Source of the DNA: a bacterium
GTDB lineage: Bacteria; Bacteroidota; Ignavibacteria; Kapaibacteriales; UBA2268
Assembly (NCBI GenBank): GCA_024710535.1
Contig: JANJUO010000398.1
Location: 1-7,969, forward strand
DNA: 7,969 nucleotides
Direction: 5' to 3'
Shown piece by piece: positions 1-6,382 of this stretch (positions within the stretch are counted from its first letter, which is position 1; every line of letters starts with the position of its first letter). A program made the position numbers and the translations under genes. The notes under the pieces are model-generated. The model was not told the DNA's origin. It searched no databases and saw only the letters and a program-made list of their open reading frames with translations.

Positions 1-183
1 ATTTTTAATTAATACCCAAAACTCCTTTTTAAAAAAAGCGTCCGGAGGGATACGAAGCTCCCTGGCTTGTGAAATAATTATATAAATTGAGAAATATTGA
101 TAACTGTGAAAGGTATCATTGTTGCGAAGTAATTTTAAAAAAGGGCGGATAAAATTTTTTAATATTTCCTCCTTAAGGCTGAA
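1..183 (-). other. 61-codon open frame without a start, running off the left edge
   Basis: Reading the minus strand after a TAG at 184-186, 61 codons stay open to the left edge. The translation looks moderately protein-like, with stretches such as KNFIRPFLKLLRNND and SQARELRIPPDAFFKKEFW. No ATG, GTG or TTG lies in the frame, so it cannot be a normal gene start. It could be the remnant of a decayed gene whose start has been lost, a frameshifted gene, or a chance open frame. An AAGGAGG sequence lies at its upstream end (about 168-174) but no usable start codon follows it. An inverted repeat at 36-68 lies inside the frame, which makes repeat DNA the leading alternative. I do not recognise the product. 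Confidence 0.2.
36..68. repeat. Imperfect inverted repeat (possible intergenic repeat element)
   Basis: AGGGA (46-50) pairs with TCCCT (59-63) around an 8-base loop. Outside these, AAGC (36-39) pairs with GCTT (65-68) across an asymmetric internal loop of 6 bases on the left and 1 on the right. The segment is clearly more GC-rich than the surrounding DNA, as is common for dispersed palindromic intergenic repeats. There is no adjacent T-tract on the right, so it does not look like a terminator for rightward transcription. Confidence 0.35.
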
Positions 184-198
184 CTAAAATTTTCATTA

Positions 199-210
199 TT
201 CCAATTGGAA
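199..210. repeat. 12-base perfect palindrome TTCCAATTGGAA
   Basis: This perfect 12-base dyad lies just beyond the terminator of the acyl-CoA dehydrogenase gene. A wider inverted repeat overlaps it: AATTTTC (188-194) against GAAAATT (208-214). It could be an operator-like site, but no start codon lies close enough to name a target gene. A chance palindrome in AT-rich DNA is also possible. Confidence 0.3.
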
Positions 211-224
211 AATTAGATAATATC

Positions 225-251
225 AAAAAAAAGCCCACAAATCTGTGGGCT
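225..251 (-). terminator. Rho-independent terminator of the acyl-CoA dehydrogenase gene
   Basis: AGCCCACA (232-239) and TGTGGGCT (244-251) form a perfect 8-bp stem with a 4-base loop. An A-run at 225-232 on the plus strand gives the U-tract for minus-strand transcription. It lies 21 bases past the stop codon of the gene ending at 273. A TTTTT stretch on the other side could let it act in both directions. Confidence 0.85.
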
Positions 252-272
252 AATTTTTAATGTAAAGTGCAA

Positions 273-1415
273 TTAAACGATTCCGTTTCTTTTCAAAACG
301 TCTCTTGCAATAACGAGTTTTTGTATTTCGGATGTACCTTCGAAAATTCTGTTGATTCTTGAATCACGGTAGAATCTTTCGATTGATAATTCTCTTGAAT
401 AGCCCATTCCACCATGGATTTGCATTGCATGATCAACGCATTTATCCAATGCTTCAGAGCTAACTAATTTCACCATTGCAGATTGACGTGAAAGCATATC
501 ACCTTTGTCATAACTTGTTGCTGTGCGATAAACCAATGATTCAACTGTATAGATTAAAGTTGCCATTTCTGCAAGCATAAATTGAACTGCTTGGAAATTT
601 GCAATTGGTTCGTTGAATTGTTTTCTTTCTTTTGCATATTTTACTGATAATTCCAATAATTCTTTGCAAGCACCCAAGCAAGCTGCACCCAAGCCCAAAC
701 GTCCGGCATCAAGTGTTTTCATTGCTAATAAAAATCCTCTACCTTCGGAGCCAAGTATGTTTTCAGCAGGAACTCTAACGTTATCGAAAGTTAATGTAGA
801 AGTCTTGGAGCCACGAATACCCATTTTCTTTTCAGGAGCACCGGCAGAAAATCCCGGCATATCTTTTTCAACAACAAAGCCGGTGATTCCGCGTTTTGTT
901 CTTGCAAAAACTGACACATAATCAGCAAAAGGACCGTTTGTAATCCACATTTTTTGACCATTCAAGATCCAATCTTTGCCATCGAATTCGGCTTTTGTAA
1001 CCAAATCGAATGCGTCCGAGCCGGCTCTTTCTTCGGTTAAGCCAAATGCTGCAAATTTTTCGCCTTTAGCCAATGGCACAACATATTTTTGTCTGATTTC
1101 TTCGCTTCCACCAAGATAAATTGAATTAGTGCCAATCGAAACATGTGCACCAATAAAAGTTGCTGTCGATAAACAAGCTCTGCCAATCTCTTCCTGAACC
1201 ATGCAATATCCAACTTCACCAAATCCGCTACCACCGTATTCTTCAGGAAAAGCAGCACCTAATAATCCAAGTTCGCCAATTTTATACAAAATTTCCATTG
1301 GAATTTGTTCTTCTTCATCAATTTGAGCCGCAATTGGCTTAAGTTCACTTTGTACAAAATCACGAACCATTTCGCGGAGCATTGTTTGCTCTTCAGTAAA
1401 TGTCAATTCAAACAT
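273..1415 (-). CDS. Acyl-CoA dehydrogenase (short/medium-chain family)
   Basis: This FAD-dependent enzyme introduces the alpha-beta double bond into acyl-CoA thioesters in fatty-acid or branched-chain degradation and passes electrons to electron-transfer flavoprotein. It acts in the cytoplasm. The 380-residue product has the usual full length. The family signatures are visible: GLTEERAGSDAFD at 125-137 and QIHGGMGYSRELSIERFYRD at 332-351. IFEGTSEIQ at 357-365 places the catalytic base Glu at 359, the position used in short- and medium-chain enzymes rather than the isovaleryl-CoA type. The order is an N-terminal helical domain (about 1-120), a beta domain (about 121-230) and a C-terminal helical domain (about 231-380). 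The ATG at 1415 is preferred because AGGAAC lies 9 bases upstream; the frame extends only to a TTG at 1454. Chain-length specificity cannot be read from sequence alone. It stands alone, divergent from the threonine dehydrogenase, with its own terminator. Confidence 0.95.
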   Translation of the reverse strand: MFELTFTEEQTMLREMVRDFVQSELKPIAAQIDEEEQIPMEILYKIGELGLLGAAFPEEYGGSGFGEVGYCMVQEEIGRACLSTATFIGAHVSIGTNSIYLGGSEEIRQKYVVPLAKGEKFAAFGLTEERAGSDAFDLVTKAEFDGKDWILNGQKMWITNGPFADYVSVFARTKRGITGFVVEKDMPGFSAGAPEKKMGIRGSKTSTLTFDNVRVPAENILGSEGRGFLLAMKTLDAGRLGLGAACLGACKELLELSVKYAKERKQFNEPIANFQAVQFMLAEMATLIYTVESLVYRTATSYDKGDMLSRQSAMVKLVSSEALDKCVDHAMQIHGGMGYSRELSIERFYRDSRINRIFEGTSEIQKLVIARDVLKRNGIV

Positions 1416-1424
1416 AAATATATT

Positions 1425-1430
1425 GTTCCT
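1425..1430 (-). promoter_or_regulatory. Shine-Dalgarno-like site of the acyl-CoA dehydrogenase
   Basis: AGGAAC on the minus strand lies 9 bases before the ATG at 1415. It supports that start over the upstream in-frame TTG at 1454. Recognisable Shine-Dalgarno sites are uncommon in this window. Confidence 0.45.
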
Positions 1431-1470
1431 AAATAAATTAAAAAAATAAAACAAATAGTTTCTACAATTA

Positions 1471-1478
1471 CAAATTTA
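1471..1478 (-). promoter_or_regulatory. Candidate -7 element TAAATTTG
   Basis: TAAATTTG matches the Bacteroidota -7 consensus TAnnTTTG and would give a leader of roughly 50 bases to the ATG at 1415. No TTG was found at the usual -33 distance, so the promoter is only partly supported. Confidence 0.4.
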
Positions 1479-1596
1479 ATTAATTAATAGGAAAAGAAAA
1501 AATTGTGTTTTAAATTCATTTTAATTTCTGATACTTTAACAAAAAAAATTGTTTATTCAATAAAAGAAATTGATGTTTTATGAATAAAAATTTAAC

Positions 1597-1604
1597 TAAT
1601 TTTG
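1597..1604 (+). promoter_or_regulatory. Candidate -7 element TAATTTTG
   Basis: TAATTTTG fits TAnnTTTG and is identical to the element in front of the tRNA at 2987-2994. It would give a leader of about 40 bases to the ATG at 1650. The nearest upstream TTG (1570-1572) is 24 bases away, longer than the usual spacing of about 19. Confidence 0.45.
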
Positions 1605-1649
1605 TATTTTGAATTTGAATTAAAAATTAATTATTTTAATTGGTTAAAT

Positions 1650-2624
1650 ATGAAAAAAGAAATGAAAAAAATTCTGATTACCGGTGCAAATGGTCAAATC
1701 GGTTCAGAACTAACCTTAGCATTAAGAAAAAAATATGGTGCAGAAAATGTTATTGCATCTGATATCCGTCATAATCCTCCAAAAGCTATTGCCCAAAGCG
1801 GTCCTTACGAGGTGGTTGATGTTACAAAAGCAGAAACTATTCGTCAGCAGGTGATAAAATATGATATCGATACTATTTTTCATCTTGCAGCAATTTTGTC
1901 GGCGGTTGGGGAGCGAGATCCACATTTGTGCTGGAACGTGAATATGAATGGCACGATGAATGTTTTGGATTTGGGTGTTAAATATGAAATGGCAAGAATC
2001 ATCATTCCAAGTTCGATTGCTGTGTGGGGCAAAGGCGTTCCAAGAGTGAATACTCCTCAAGAGAGCGTTCTGAAGCCAACTTCTATGTATGGCGTTACAA
2101 AGGTGGCAGGTGAGCTGCTATGCGATTATTATGTTCATAAATATGGACTGGATTGCCGTGGCTTGCGTTATCCCGGCATCATTTCGTCAGAAACACTTCC
2201 AGGTGGCGGTACAACTGATTATGCTGTTGAAATTTATTATGAAGCTGTCAAGAAAAAAAATTATAATTGCTTTTTGAGAGAAGATACTGTGCTTCCAATG
2301 ATGTATATGCCGGATTGTATCAAAGCAACAATTGATTTGGCTGAGGCAGATGTTAATAATTTAAAGCATCATAGCGATTTTAATGTTGCGGCAATGAGTT
2401 TCGACCCAACAACTTTGGCAGCTGAAATCAAAAAACATATTCCTGAATTCGAAATTACATATAATCCTGATTTTCGCCAAGCAATTGCAGACTCTTGGCC
2501 CCAATCAATTGACGATTCTTCGGCAAGAGAAGAATGGAATTGGAAGCCTAATTATGATTTGGAATCGATGACAGCAGATATGATTCAGAAATTGACTGCA
2601 AAATTCGAAGCAGGTTTGATTTAA
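1650..2624 (+). CDS. tdh: L-threonine 3-dehydrogenase, short-chain dehydrogenase type
   Basis: The enzyme oxidises L-threonine with NAD+ to 2-amino-3-oxobutanoate, which glycine C-acetyltransferase (Kbl) normally cleaves with CoA to glycine and acetyl-CoA. It is an extended SDR / NAD-epimerase-fold protein, unrelated to the zinc-dependent Tdh of E. coli. Counting from the second ATG (1662; 320 residues), the NAD-binding motif GANGQIG is at 8-14, an acidic residue for the NAD ribose is in ASDIR (Asp34), the catalytic Ser is in PSSIAVWG (116-123) and the Tyr/Lys pair is Y143 and K147. Segments typical of the flavobacterial enzyme are well kept: PGGGTTDYAVEIYYEA, PMMYMPD, ITYNPDFRQAIADSWP and SIDDSSAREEW. 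The start is uncertain between ATG 1650 and ATG 1662. Neither has a strong Shine-Dalgarno site, and the frame before 1650 opens only with a TTG at 1602. No kbl lies in this window. Confidence 0.93.
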   Translation: MKKEMKKILITGANGQIGSELTLALRKKYGAENVIASDIRHNPPKAIAQSGPYEVVDVTKAETIRQQVIKYDIDTIFHLAAILSAVGERDPHLCWNVNMNGTMNVLDLGVKYEMARIIIPSSIAVWGKGVPRVNTPQESVLKPTSMYGVTKVAGELLCDYYVHKYGLDCRGLRYPGIISSETLPGGGTTDYAVEIYYEAVKKKNYNCFLREDTVLPMMYMPDCIKATIDLAEADVNNLKHHSDFNVAAMSFDPTTLAAEIKKHIPEFEITYNPDFRQAIADSWPQSIDDSSAREEWNWKPNYDLESMTADMIQKLTAKFEAGLI

Positions 2625-2636
2625 ATTAATCATCAA

Positions 2637-2672
2637 GAGCAAAATTTATTCATTTAAATTAGAATTTTGCTC
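2637..2672 (+). repeat. 10-bp-stem hairpin in the 3' untranslated region of tdh
   Basis: GAGCAAAATT (2637-2646) and AATTTTGCTC (2663-2672) form a perfect 10-bp stem with a 16-base loop, starting 12 bases after the tdh stop codon. There is no T-tract after it, so it is not a classic terminator. It could protect the 3' end of the message or slow polymerase ahead of the terminator at 2690-2722. Confidence 0.5.
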
Positions 2673-2689
2673 AAAAATATGAAAAAAAA

Positions 2690-2722
2690 GCCCTATATTT
2701 CAACAAAATATCGGGCTTTTTT
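2690..2722 (+). terminator. Rho-independent terminator of tdh
   Basis: GCCCTATATTT (2690-2700) pairs with AAATATCGGGC (2706-2716) apart from one T/C mismatch, with a 5-base loop. A T-run follows at 2717-2722 and an A-run precedes at 2682-2689, so it may work in both directions. Confidence 0.8.
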
Positions 2723-2963
2723 ATTGGATAAATGCGAAATTTTGAATGTAATTTATTGTTCTGTCAAGTTGTAATAAGAAACGGATAGAAAATGCAACAC
2801 TATTGGCGTTGTTTGTGATAAAATTAAATTATTAGTTCTGGTGAGTTTAGGTGGTTTTGCAAACATTTATTCCTTAATTAGGATTTTTAAGTAATTTTAT
2901 ATAATTATTTGTCAAATTAGAGCTAAGCTAAAATAAGTATTTCGTTCTAATGTAAAAATTTCT
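2723..2963. other. AT-rich intergenic spacer, nothing recognised
   Basis: This stretch between the tdh terminator and the tRNA promoter has no supported open frame, no strong hairpin with a T-tract and no repeat that I can see on either strand. Confidence 0.5.
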
Positions 2964-2994
2964 TTTGTCAATATACAAACTTTTCGTAATTTTG
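2964..2994 (+). promoter_or_regulatory. Bacteroidota-type promoter of tRNA-His
   Basis: TTTG at 2964-2967 and TAATTTTG at 2987-2994 are separated by 19 bases. This is an exact fit to the TTTG-N19-TAnnTTTG pattern of the primary sigma factor in Bacteroidota. The predicted transcript would begin only a few bases before the mature tRNA 5' end at 3007. Confidence 0.75.
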
Positions 2995-3006
2995 TGATCT
3001 TGCTAT

Positions 3007-3080
3007 GGCGGTCGTAGCTCAGCAGGTAGAGTACCAGATTGTGGCTCTGGTTGTCGCGGGTTCGAGCCCCGTCGATCGCC
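3007..3080 (+). tRNA. tRNA-His (anticodon GTG)
   Basis: A full cloverleaf can be drawn. The acceptor stem is eight pairs, including the extra G at position -1 (3007) against C73 (3080), which is the hallmark of histidine tRNA. The D stem is GCTC/GAGT, the anticodon stem CCAGA/TCTGG has the loop TTGTGGC, and the T arm is GCGGG-TTCGAGC-CCCGT. The anticodon GTG is at 3041-3043 and reads CAC and CAU. The 3' CCA is not encoded (the sequence continues CAAA), so it must be added by CCA-adding enzyme. The gene stands alone between its own promoter and terminator. Confidence 0.97.
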
Positions 3081-3087
3081 CAAAAAA

Positions 3088-3115
3088 AGTCAGTTCAAAA
3101 AACTGGCTTTTTTTT
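3088..3115 (+). terminator. Rho-independent terminator of tRNA-His
   Basis: AGTCAGTT (3088-3095) pairs with AACTGGCT (3101-3108), including one T-G pair, around a 5-base loop. It is followed by eight T residues. It starts 8 bases after the mature tRNA end. Confidence 0.85.
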
Positions 3116-3340
3116 ATTTTTAAAAAGTAATTTAGGGCGATTTCAAGTGTAACAATTTTCAGTGTTAATTAGGTTGCTACAAGTGGGGACGTGTGCTGAC
3201 AATTCAATAATATTTATGATAATATATTCAGATAGGAATGTATGCGCTACTAAATTTATAAATTTTAAGTAGTTTAGACACTCCAATCTGATTTCATAAA
3301 AGATAAATTTGACTTTTTGAACAATATGTTATCTGTAATT
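3116..3340. other. Intergenic region between the tRNA-His and CPBP genes
   Basis: No open frame is supported here. The transcripts on either side converge on this stretch. The only structure seen is an inverted repeat, CTACT (3247-3251) with AGTAG (3268-3272), around an AT-rich partly self-complementary centre. It lies about 70 bases beyond the stop of the minus-strand gene at 3341 but has no clear U-tract, so calling it a terminator would be speculative. Confidence 0.4.
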
Positions 3341-3985
3341 TTAGAAAGTAACTGGCAATATCACAAATATTGCCACATCCCACAAGCAATGAGAAATCAA
3401 GCCAGGAACGATACTTTTGTATTTTGCGTAAATTATTGACCAATGTAAGCCCAACACAAAAGCCGCCAAAAGAAGCATTGGATTAAATGCCCAAATATGA
3501 ACAAATGAATACAAGGCAATAGCAATTGCTGTTCCTTTTTTGATACCGATTTTTTCAATTAAATGATGCTGAACAAAACCACGCCAAAAAAATTCCTCTG
3601 CCGGTCCAATCAAAAACATTAGTAATCCAGCAATCACCATAGGCGGTGCTTGAGCACGAGTAGCATAAACTGCCTGAATTTGTGGAACTGCCCAATCAAA
3701 TAATTCAGAAAATATCCAAATTCCAAATCTTGAAAGTAAATATAGGAAAATTGCATGACCTATTCCAATCAAAACATATTTCCATTTGAATTCAAAGATT
3801 TGCTTCATTCTTGGCTTTTCGCTGAAAAATGTGAATAATGATAAAACAGTTGTTGCCACTGTCATCGCATACCAGAAATAATTAGTGTGGATCAAGTATG
3901 TAATCTCGAATGAAGGAGAAAACATAGCAAACCAAAAAATTGCGGCTAAAATAATGCCTATGTATAATTTCATATTTTTATTCAT
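3341..3985 (-). CDS. CPBP (Abi/CAAX-like) intramembrane metalloprotease
   Basis: This 214-residue polytopic membrane protein belongs to the CPBP family, relatives of the Rce1 CAAX-processing protease, which cleave substrates within or near the membrane. Hydrophobic segments lie roughly at 6-24, 37-55, 69-92, 115-130, 151-168, 170-187 and 192-212. The conserved residues are present: the EExxxR motif in AEEFFWRG (E130, E131, R135), the second motif FVHIW with H163, and the third in SHCLWD (H199, D203). It therefore looks catalytically intact. The ATG at 3985 lies one base after the stop codon of the phosphatase gene upstream, so its translation is probably coupled to that gene. A second ATG at 3973 is possible. 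The substrate is unknown. Family members serve in bacteriocin self-protection, protein maturation and regulation, and nothing here picks among these. Confidence 0.9.
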   Translation of the reverse strand: MNKNMKLYIGIILAAIFWFAMFSPSFEITYLIHTNYFWYAMTVATTVLSLFTFFSEKPRMKQIFEFKWKYVLIGIGHAIFLYLLSRFGIWIFSELFDWAVPQIQAVYATRAQAPPMVIAGLLMFLIGPAEEFFWRGFVQHHLIEKIGIKKGTAIAIALYSFVHIWAFNPMLLLAAFVLGLHWSIIYAKYKSIVPGLISHCLWDVAIFVILPVTF

Positions 3986-3986
3986 T

Positions 3987-5312
3987 TTATTTTAATTCAC
4001 TTTCTTTAAATTGTTTTTCCCAAATTTGATTGCCATTTGCGTCAATAACTTTGAATGTCATCACTCGCTCTTTGCGTTTGCCGGAAAATTCAACTACACC
4101 AAAATTTCTTTTATTAAAAAATGTTCCATCTACTCGAAGTGAATTATTTTCTGGAGGACCTCCATGATTGCCTGAAGTAAATGCGGACGCAGTGAAGTCA
4201 TACAAAGGATATGTCCCAACTCTGTCTAATTTTGTTAACTCAGAAAAATGCCTGTCTCCGGTAAGAAAAACCACCCCACTGATTTTTTCATCTGTGATTT
4301 TTTTTATAATATAATCGCGCTCTTCAGGAAAAGTTGAGTAATTTTCATAGGCAACAAGTGGATTCAAAAATTGTCCACCTATAACAATCACCTTGAATGG
4401 AGCATTTGAATATGCAAGATTATCAAAAAGCCATTGAAGTTGCTCGGCTCCTAATTGTGTTTTCTTTTCGGTTTTCACATTATTGGGTGATCTATAATAT
4501 CTGTTATCCAAAAGGAAAAAGTCTATATCGCCCCATGAAAACATAGTGGCAGTGCCCGGATTGTTATTGATTCCGAAAGATGGATTGCCCCAAAAATTCT
4601 TAAATTCTTCAAGAGTTTGCGATTTATTGAAGAAACCTCTGTCGCTGTCGTTAGGTCCAAAATCGTGGTCATCCCAAATTGCATAATGTGCCGTTGAGGC
4701 AAGCAATGCCTGCATCTCAGGCAAAGACCTTGTTAGAGTATAACGATATTGAATTCCTGTTTTTGTATTTGCGTCCGATTCTCTTAAATAAATATTATCA
4801 CCACCCCAAATCATAAAATCAGGTTTAAATTTATGGATTGTTTGAAAAATGTGATATTCACCACCATAAGGTTTGCCGGCTCGGTCATGAGCGGAGTCGT
4901 TAATAAAAGAACCACTTCCAAAAACTAACTTGAAATTAGGCGGATCTTTTCTGTATGCCCAAAATTGCTGAGTTTGAAATTCCAATGGATAATCGAAACT
5001 CACTATTTCATCATTAATAAAAAGCGAATAATCATATTTTAGGTCGTTCAATACAGAATCGGCAATACATTTTGCAGTGAAAGCACTCTCTTTTTTTGTT
5101 TGAACGGAATTAGTTCTGAATTTTTTGGAGGGATTTGCTTTATCCCAATATTCAAAATGCACTTTTGCCGGAGCATTTGTTTGAACCCAAAGCAATGCTT
5201 CTCTGAAATCACAATATCCAACCATTGGTCCAGATTGAAGCAATTTATGTTTGGAATTGAGATGTAATGTGAGAATAATAGCCACAATTGAAAATACTAA
5301 AACTTTTCTCAT
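3987..5312 (-). CDS. PhoD-like metallophosphatase, exported or membrane-anchored
   Basis: The 441-residue product is related to PhoD alkaline phosphatase/phosphodiesterase. Residues 4-18 are a hydrophobic stretch after MRK, giving a signal peptide or N-terminal anchor. There is no lipobox and no twin arginine, so Sec export is likely. An N-terminal beta domain (about 28-112, starting GPMVGYCDFREALLWVQT) precedes the metallophosphatase domain (about 128-380). Metal-site motifs seen are GGDN (170-173), WDDHD-FGPN (213-221), GGQ (312-314) and TGDRH (351-355). The family's FGSC motif reads FGSGS here (131-135), so the cysteine reported as an iron ligand in Bacillus PhoD is a glycine. The first ATG is at 5312; the frame before it opens only with a TTG at 5336. 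No Shine-Dalgarno site is visible. It is followed after one base by the CPBP protease gene. The substrate is not known, and phosphate monoesters or diesters are both possible. Confidence 0.88.
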   Translation of the reverse strand: MRKVLVFSIVAIILTLHLNSKHKLLQSGPMVGYCDFREALLWVQTNAPAKVHFEYWDKANPSKKFRTNSVQTKKESAFTAKCIADSVLNDLKYDYSLFINDEIVSFDYPLEFQTQQFWAYRKDPPNFKLVFGSGSFINDSAHDRAGKPYGGEYHIFQTIHKFKPDFMIWGGDNIYLRESDANTKTGIQYRYTLTRSLPEMQALLASTAHYAIWDDHDFGPNDSDRGFFNKSQTLEEFKNFWGNPSFGINNNPGTATMFSWGDIDFFLLDNRYYRSPNNVKTEKKTQLGAEQLQWLFDNLAYSNAPFKVIVIGGQFLNPLVAYENYSTFPEERDYIIKKITDEKISGVVFLTGDRHFSELTKLDRVGTYPLYDFTASAFTSGNHGGPPENNSLRVDGTFFNKRNFGVVEFSGKRKERVMTFKVIDANGNQIWEKQFKESELK

Positions 5313-5386
5313 TTTATTAGTAAAATTGTTAAACAAAAAACAAATTGACTTAATTGTTCTTAAAATATTGCTGTTTTAATGTATTT

Positions 5387-6382
5387 TTACATAAAAATTG
5401 CAACCGCAATTGCTGCAATTGCAACAAAAATTGCAATAATACTAACCAATGTTGGGGTATTAGATTTTTGCTCAATCTTTGTGCTAAGATCATCAAAATC
5501 TGATTGAAGATTTTTGAAATTCAATTCTAATGCGGCATAACGTGGGTCTGATTCCTTTTTAACAACATTAATTTGAGGGGTATCAGAATTTCTGGATTCG
5601 TAATTTCTATTTAAATTCTCTAATTTATCCTGAAATTCTTTAATCAGAGTATTTAGAAATTCAATGTTGTTTTCCATCTTATCTCTTGTTGCATCAAATT
5701 GAGTTTTTAATTTTTTCGTTTGATCTTCAGCAACATGATTAATGCTGGAAATAATACTTTTTAGACCATCAAATTCTTTACCCATATTTTTGAATTCAGC
5801 GGCAAGTTTATCGAAATTATTCCAAAAAGTTTGATCCAAACTAATCATTCTACCTTCGATTTGCCTTTGACGGATAGCAATTTTCTCTTCCATTTTAGCA
5901 AATTCATTCGCAGTAAGAGTATTGATTTTTGTTTGACTTTCAGTCATGAAAATCTCTAACTCGTTATTTGATTTTTTTTTGAAATCAAGTAGAGTTCTAT
6001 CGAATTCATTAACAATTCTTTTGTTTGTTTCAACGTGCCTATCGAAAGTCTCTTTAATTTGGTTAATTGAATCCACAGCATTTTGGAAAGTGTCTTGCAG
6101 GTATTTCAGGTCACGTAATTCTGTATATTTATTAATGGTCTTGTTATGTTCAAGTTTGAGAATTCTGATGGAATCTTCAACTTTGACATCAATACTGCGG
6201 ATTTTGTTGTTTAAAGTACTTTTAACATTTTCTGCAAGGTCGTTTAATTCATTCATAAACATACGATAGGCATAAGTTTGGCGCTCGAGATGCTCGAATG
6301 CCTCATTATACTTTACAGATTGCTCTTTAATTGTATCAAACAATCCTTTTATTTCGGGTCGAATAGACTGCGTGTCCTGCAT
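5387..6382 (-). CDS. Coiled-coil protein with a C-terminal membrane anchor, unknown function
   Basis: I do not recognise a named family. The 331-residue product is highly charged and almost wholly helical in character, with long heptad-like stretches from about 40 to 260 and again at about 280-306. It ends in one hydrophobic segment at about 309-331 (LVSIIAIFVAIAAIAVAIFM) with no residues after it. There is no signal peptide, so the predicted topology is tail-anchored with the coiled coil in the cytoplasm. The ATG at 6382 has GGAG 11 bases upstream and overlaps the end of the upstream small gene by 34 bases in another frame, which suggests coupled expression. A flexible, less regular stretch at about 263-280 separates the two coiled-coil parts. 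Possible roles are scaffolding, membrane tethering or envelope organisation; all are inference from shape alone. Confidence 0.8.
   Translation of the reverse strand: MQDTQSIRPEIKGLFDTIKEQSVKYNEAFEHLERQTYAYRMFMNELNDLAENVKSTLNNKIRSIDVKVEDSIRILKLEHNKTINKYTELRDLKYLQDTFQNAVDSINQIKETFDRHVETNKRIVNEFDRTLLDFKKKSNNELEIFMTESQTKINTLTANEFAKMEEKIAIRQRQIEGRMISLDQTFWNNFDKLAAEFKNMGKEFDGLKSIISSINHVAEDQTKKLKTQFDATRDKMENNIEFLNTLIKEFQDKLENLNRNYESRNSDTPQINVVKKESDPRYAALELNFKNLQSDFDDLSTKIEQKSNTPTLVSIIAIFVAIAAIAVAIFM

Noticed and set aside
9..17. TTAATACCC shared by the left edge (9-17) and right edge (7956-7964)
   Set aside because: Nine bases in AT-rich DNA is too short to treat as an attachment site or element boundary, and no integrase or transposase is present.
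613..921. Plus-strand open frame of 102 codons
   Set aside because: It lies wholly inside the acyl-CoA dehydrogenase gene on the other strand and has no family features; it is a shadow.
1722..2060. Minus-strand open frame of 112 codons
   Set aside because: It is antisense to the threonine dehydrogenase gene, which has clear family motifs along its length.
3341..3985. CPBP protease as a phage-defence or bacteriocin-immunity gene
   Set aside because: The Abi family name alone does not show this; no bacteriocin, toxin or defence gene is nearby.
5325..5370. Weak hairpin with T-run between the coiled-coil and phosphatase genes
   Set aside because: The stem is entirely AT pairs with a bulge, too weak to call a terminator.
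5946..6269. Plus-strand open frame of 107 codons
   Set aside because: It is antisense to the coiled-coil gene and rich in Ser, Leu and Phe, as expected from the complement of a Lys/Glu/Asn-rich gene.
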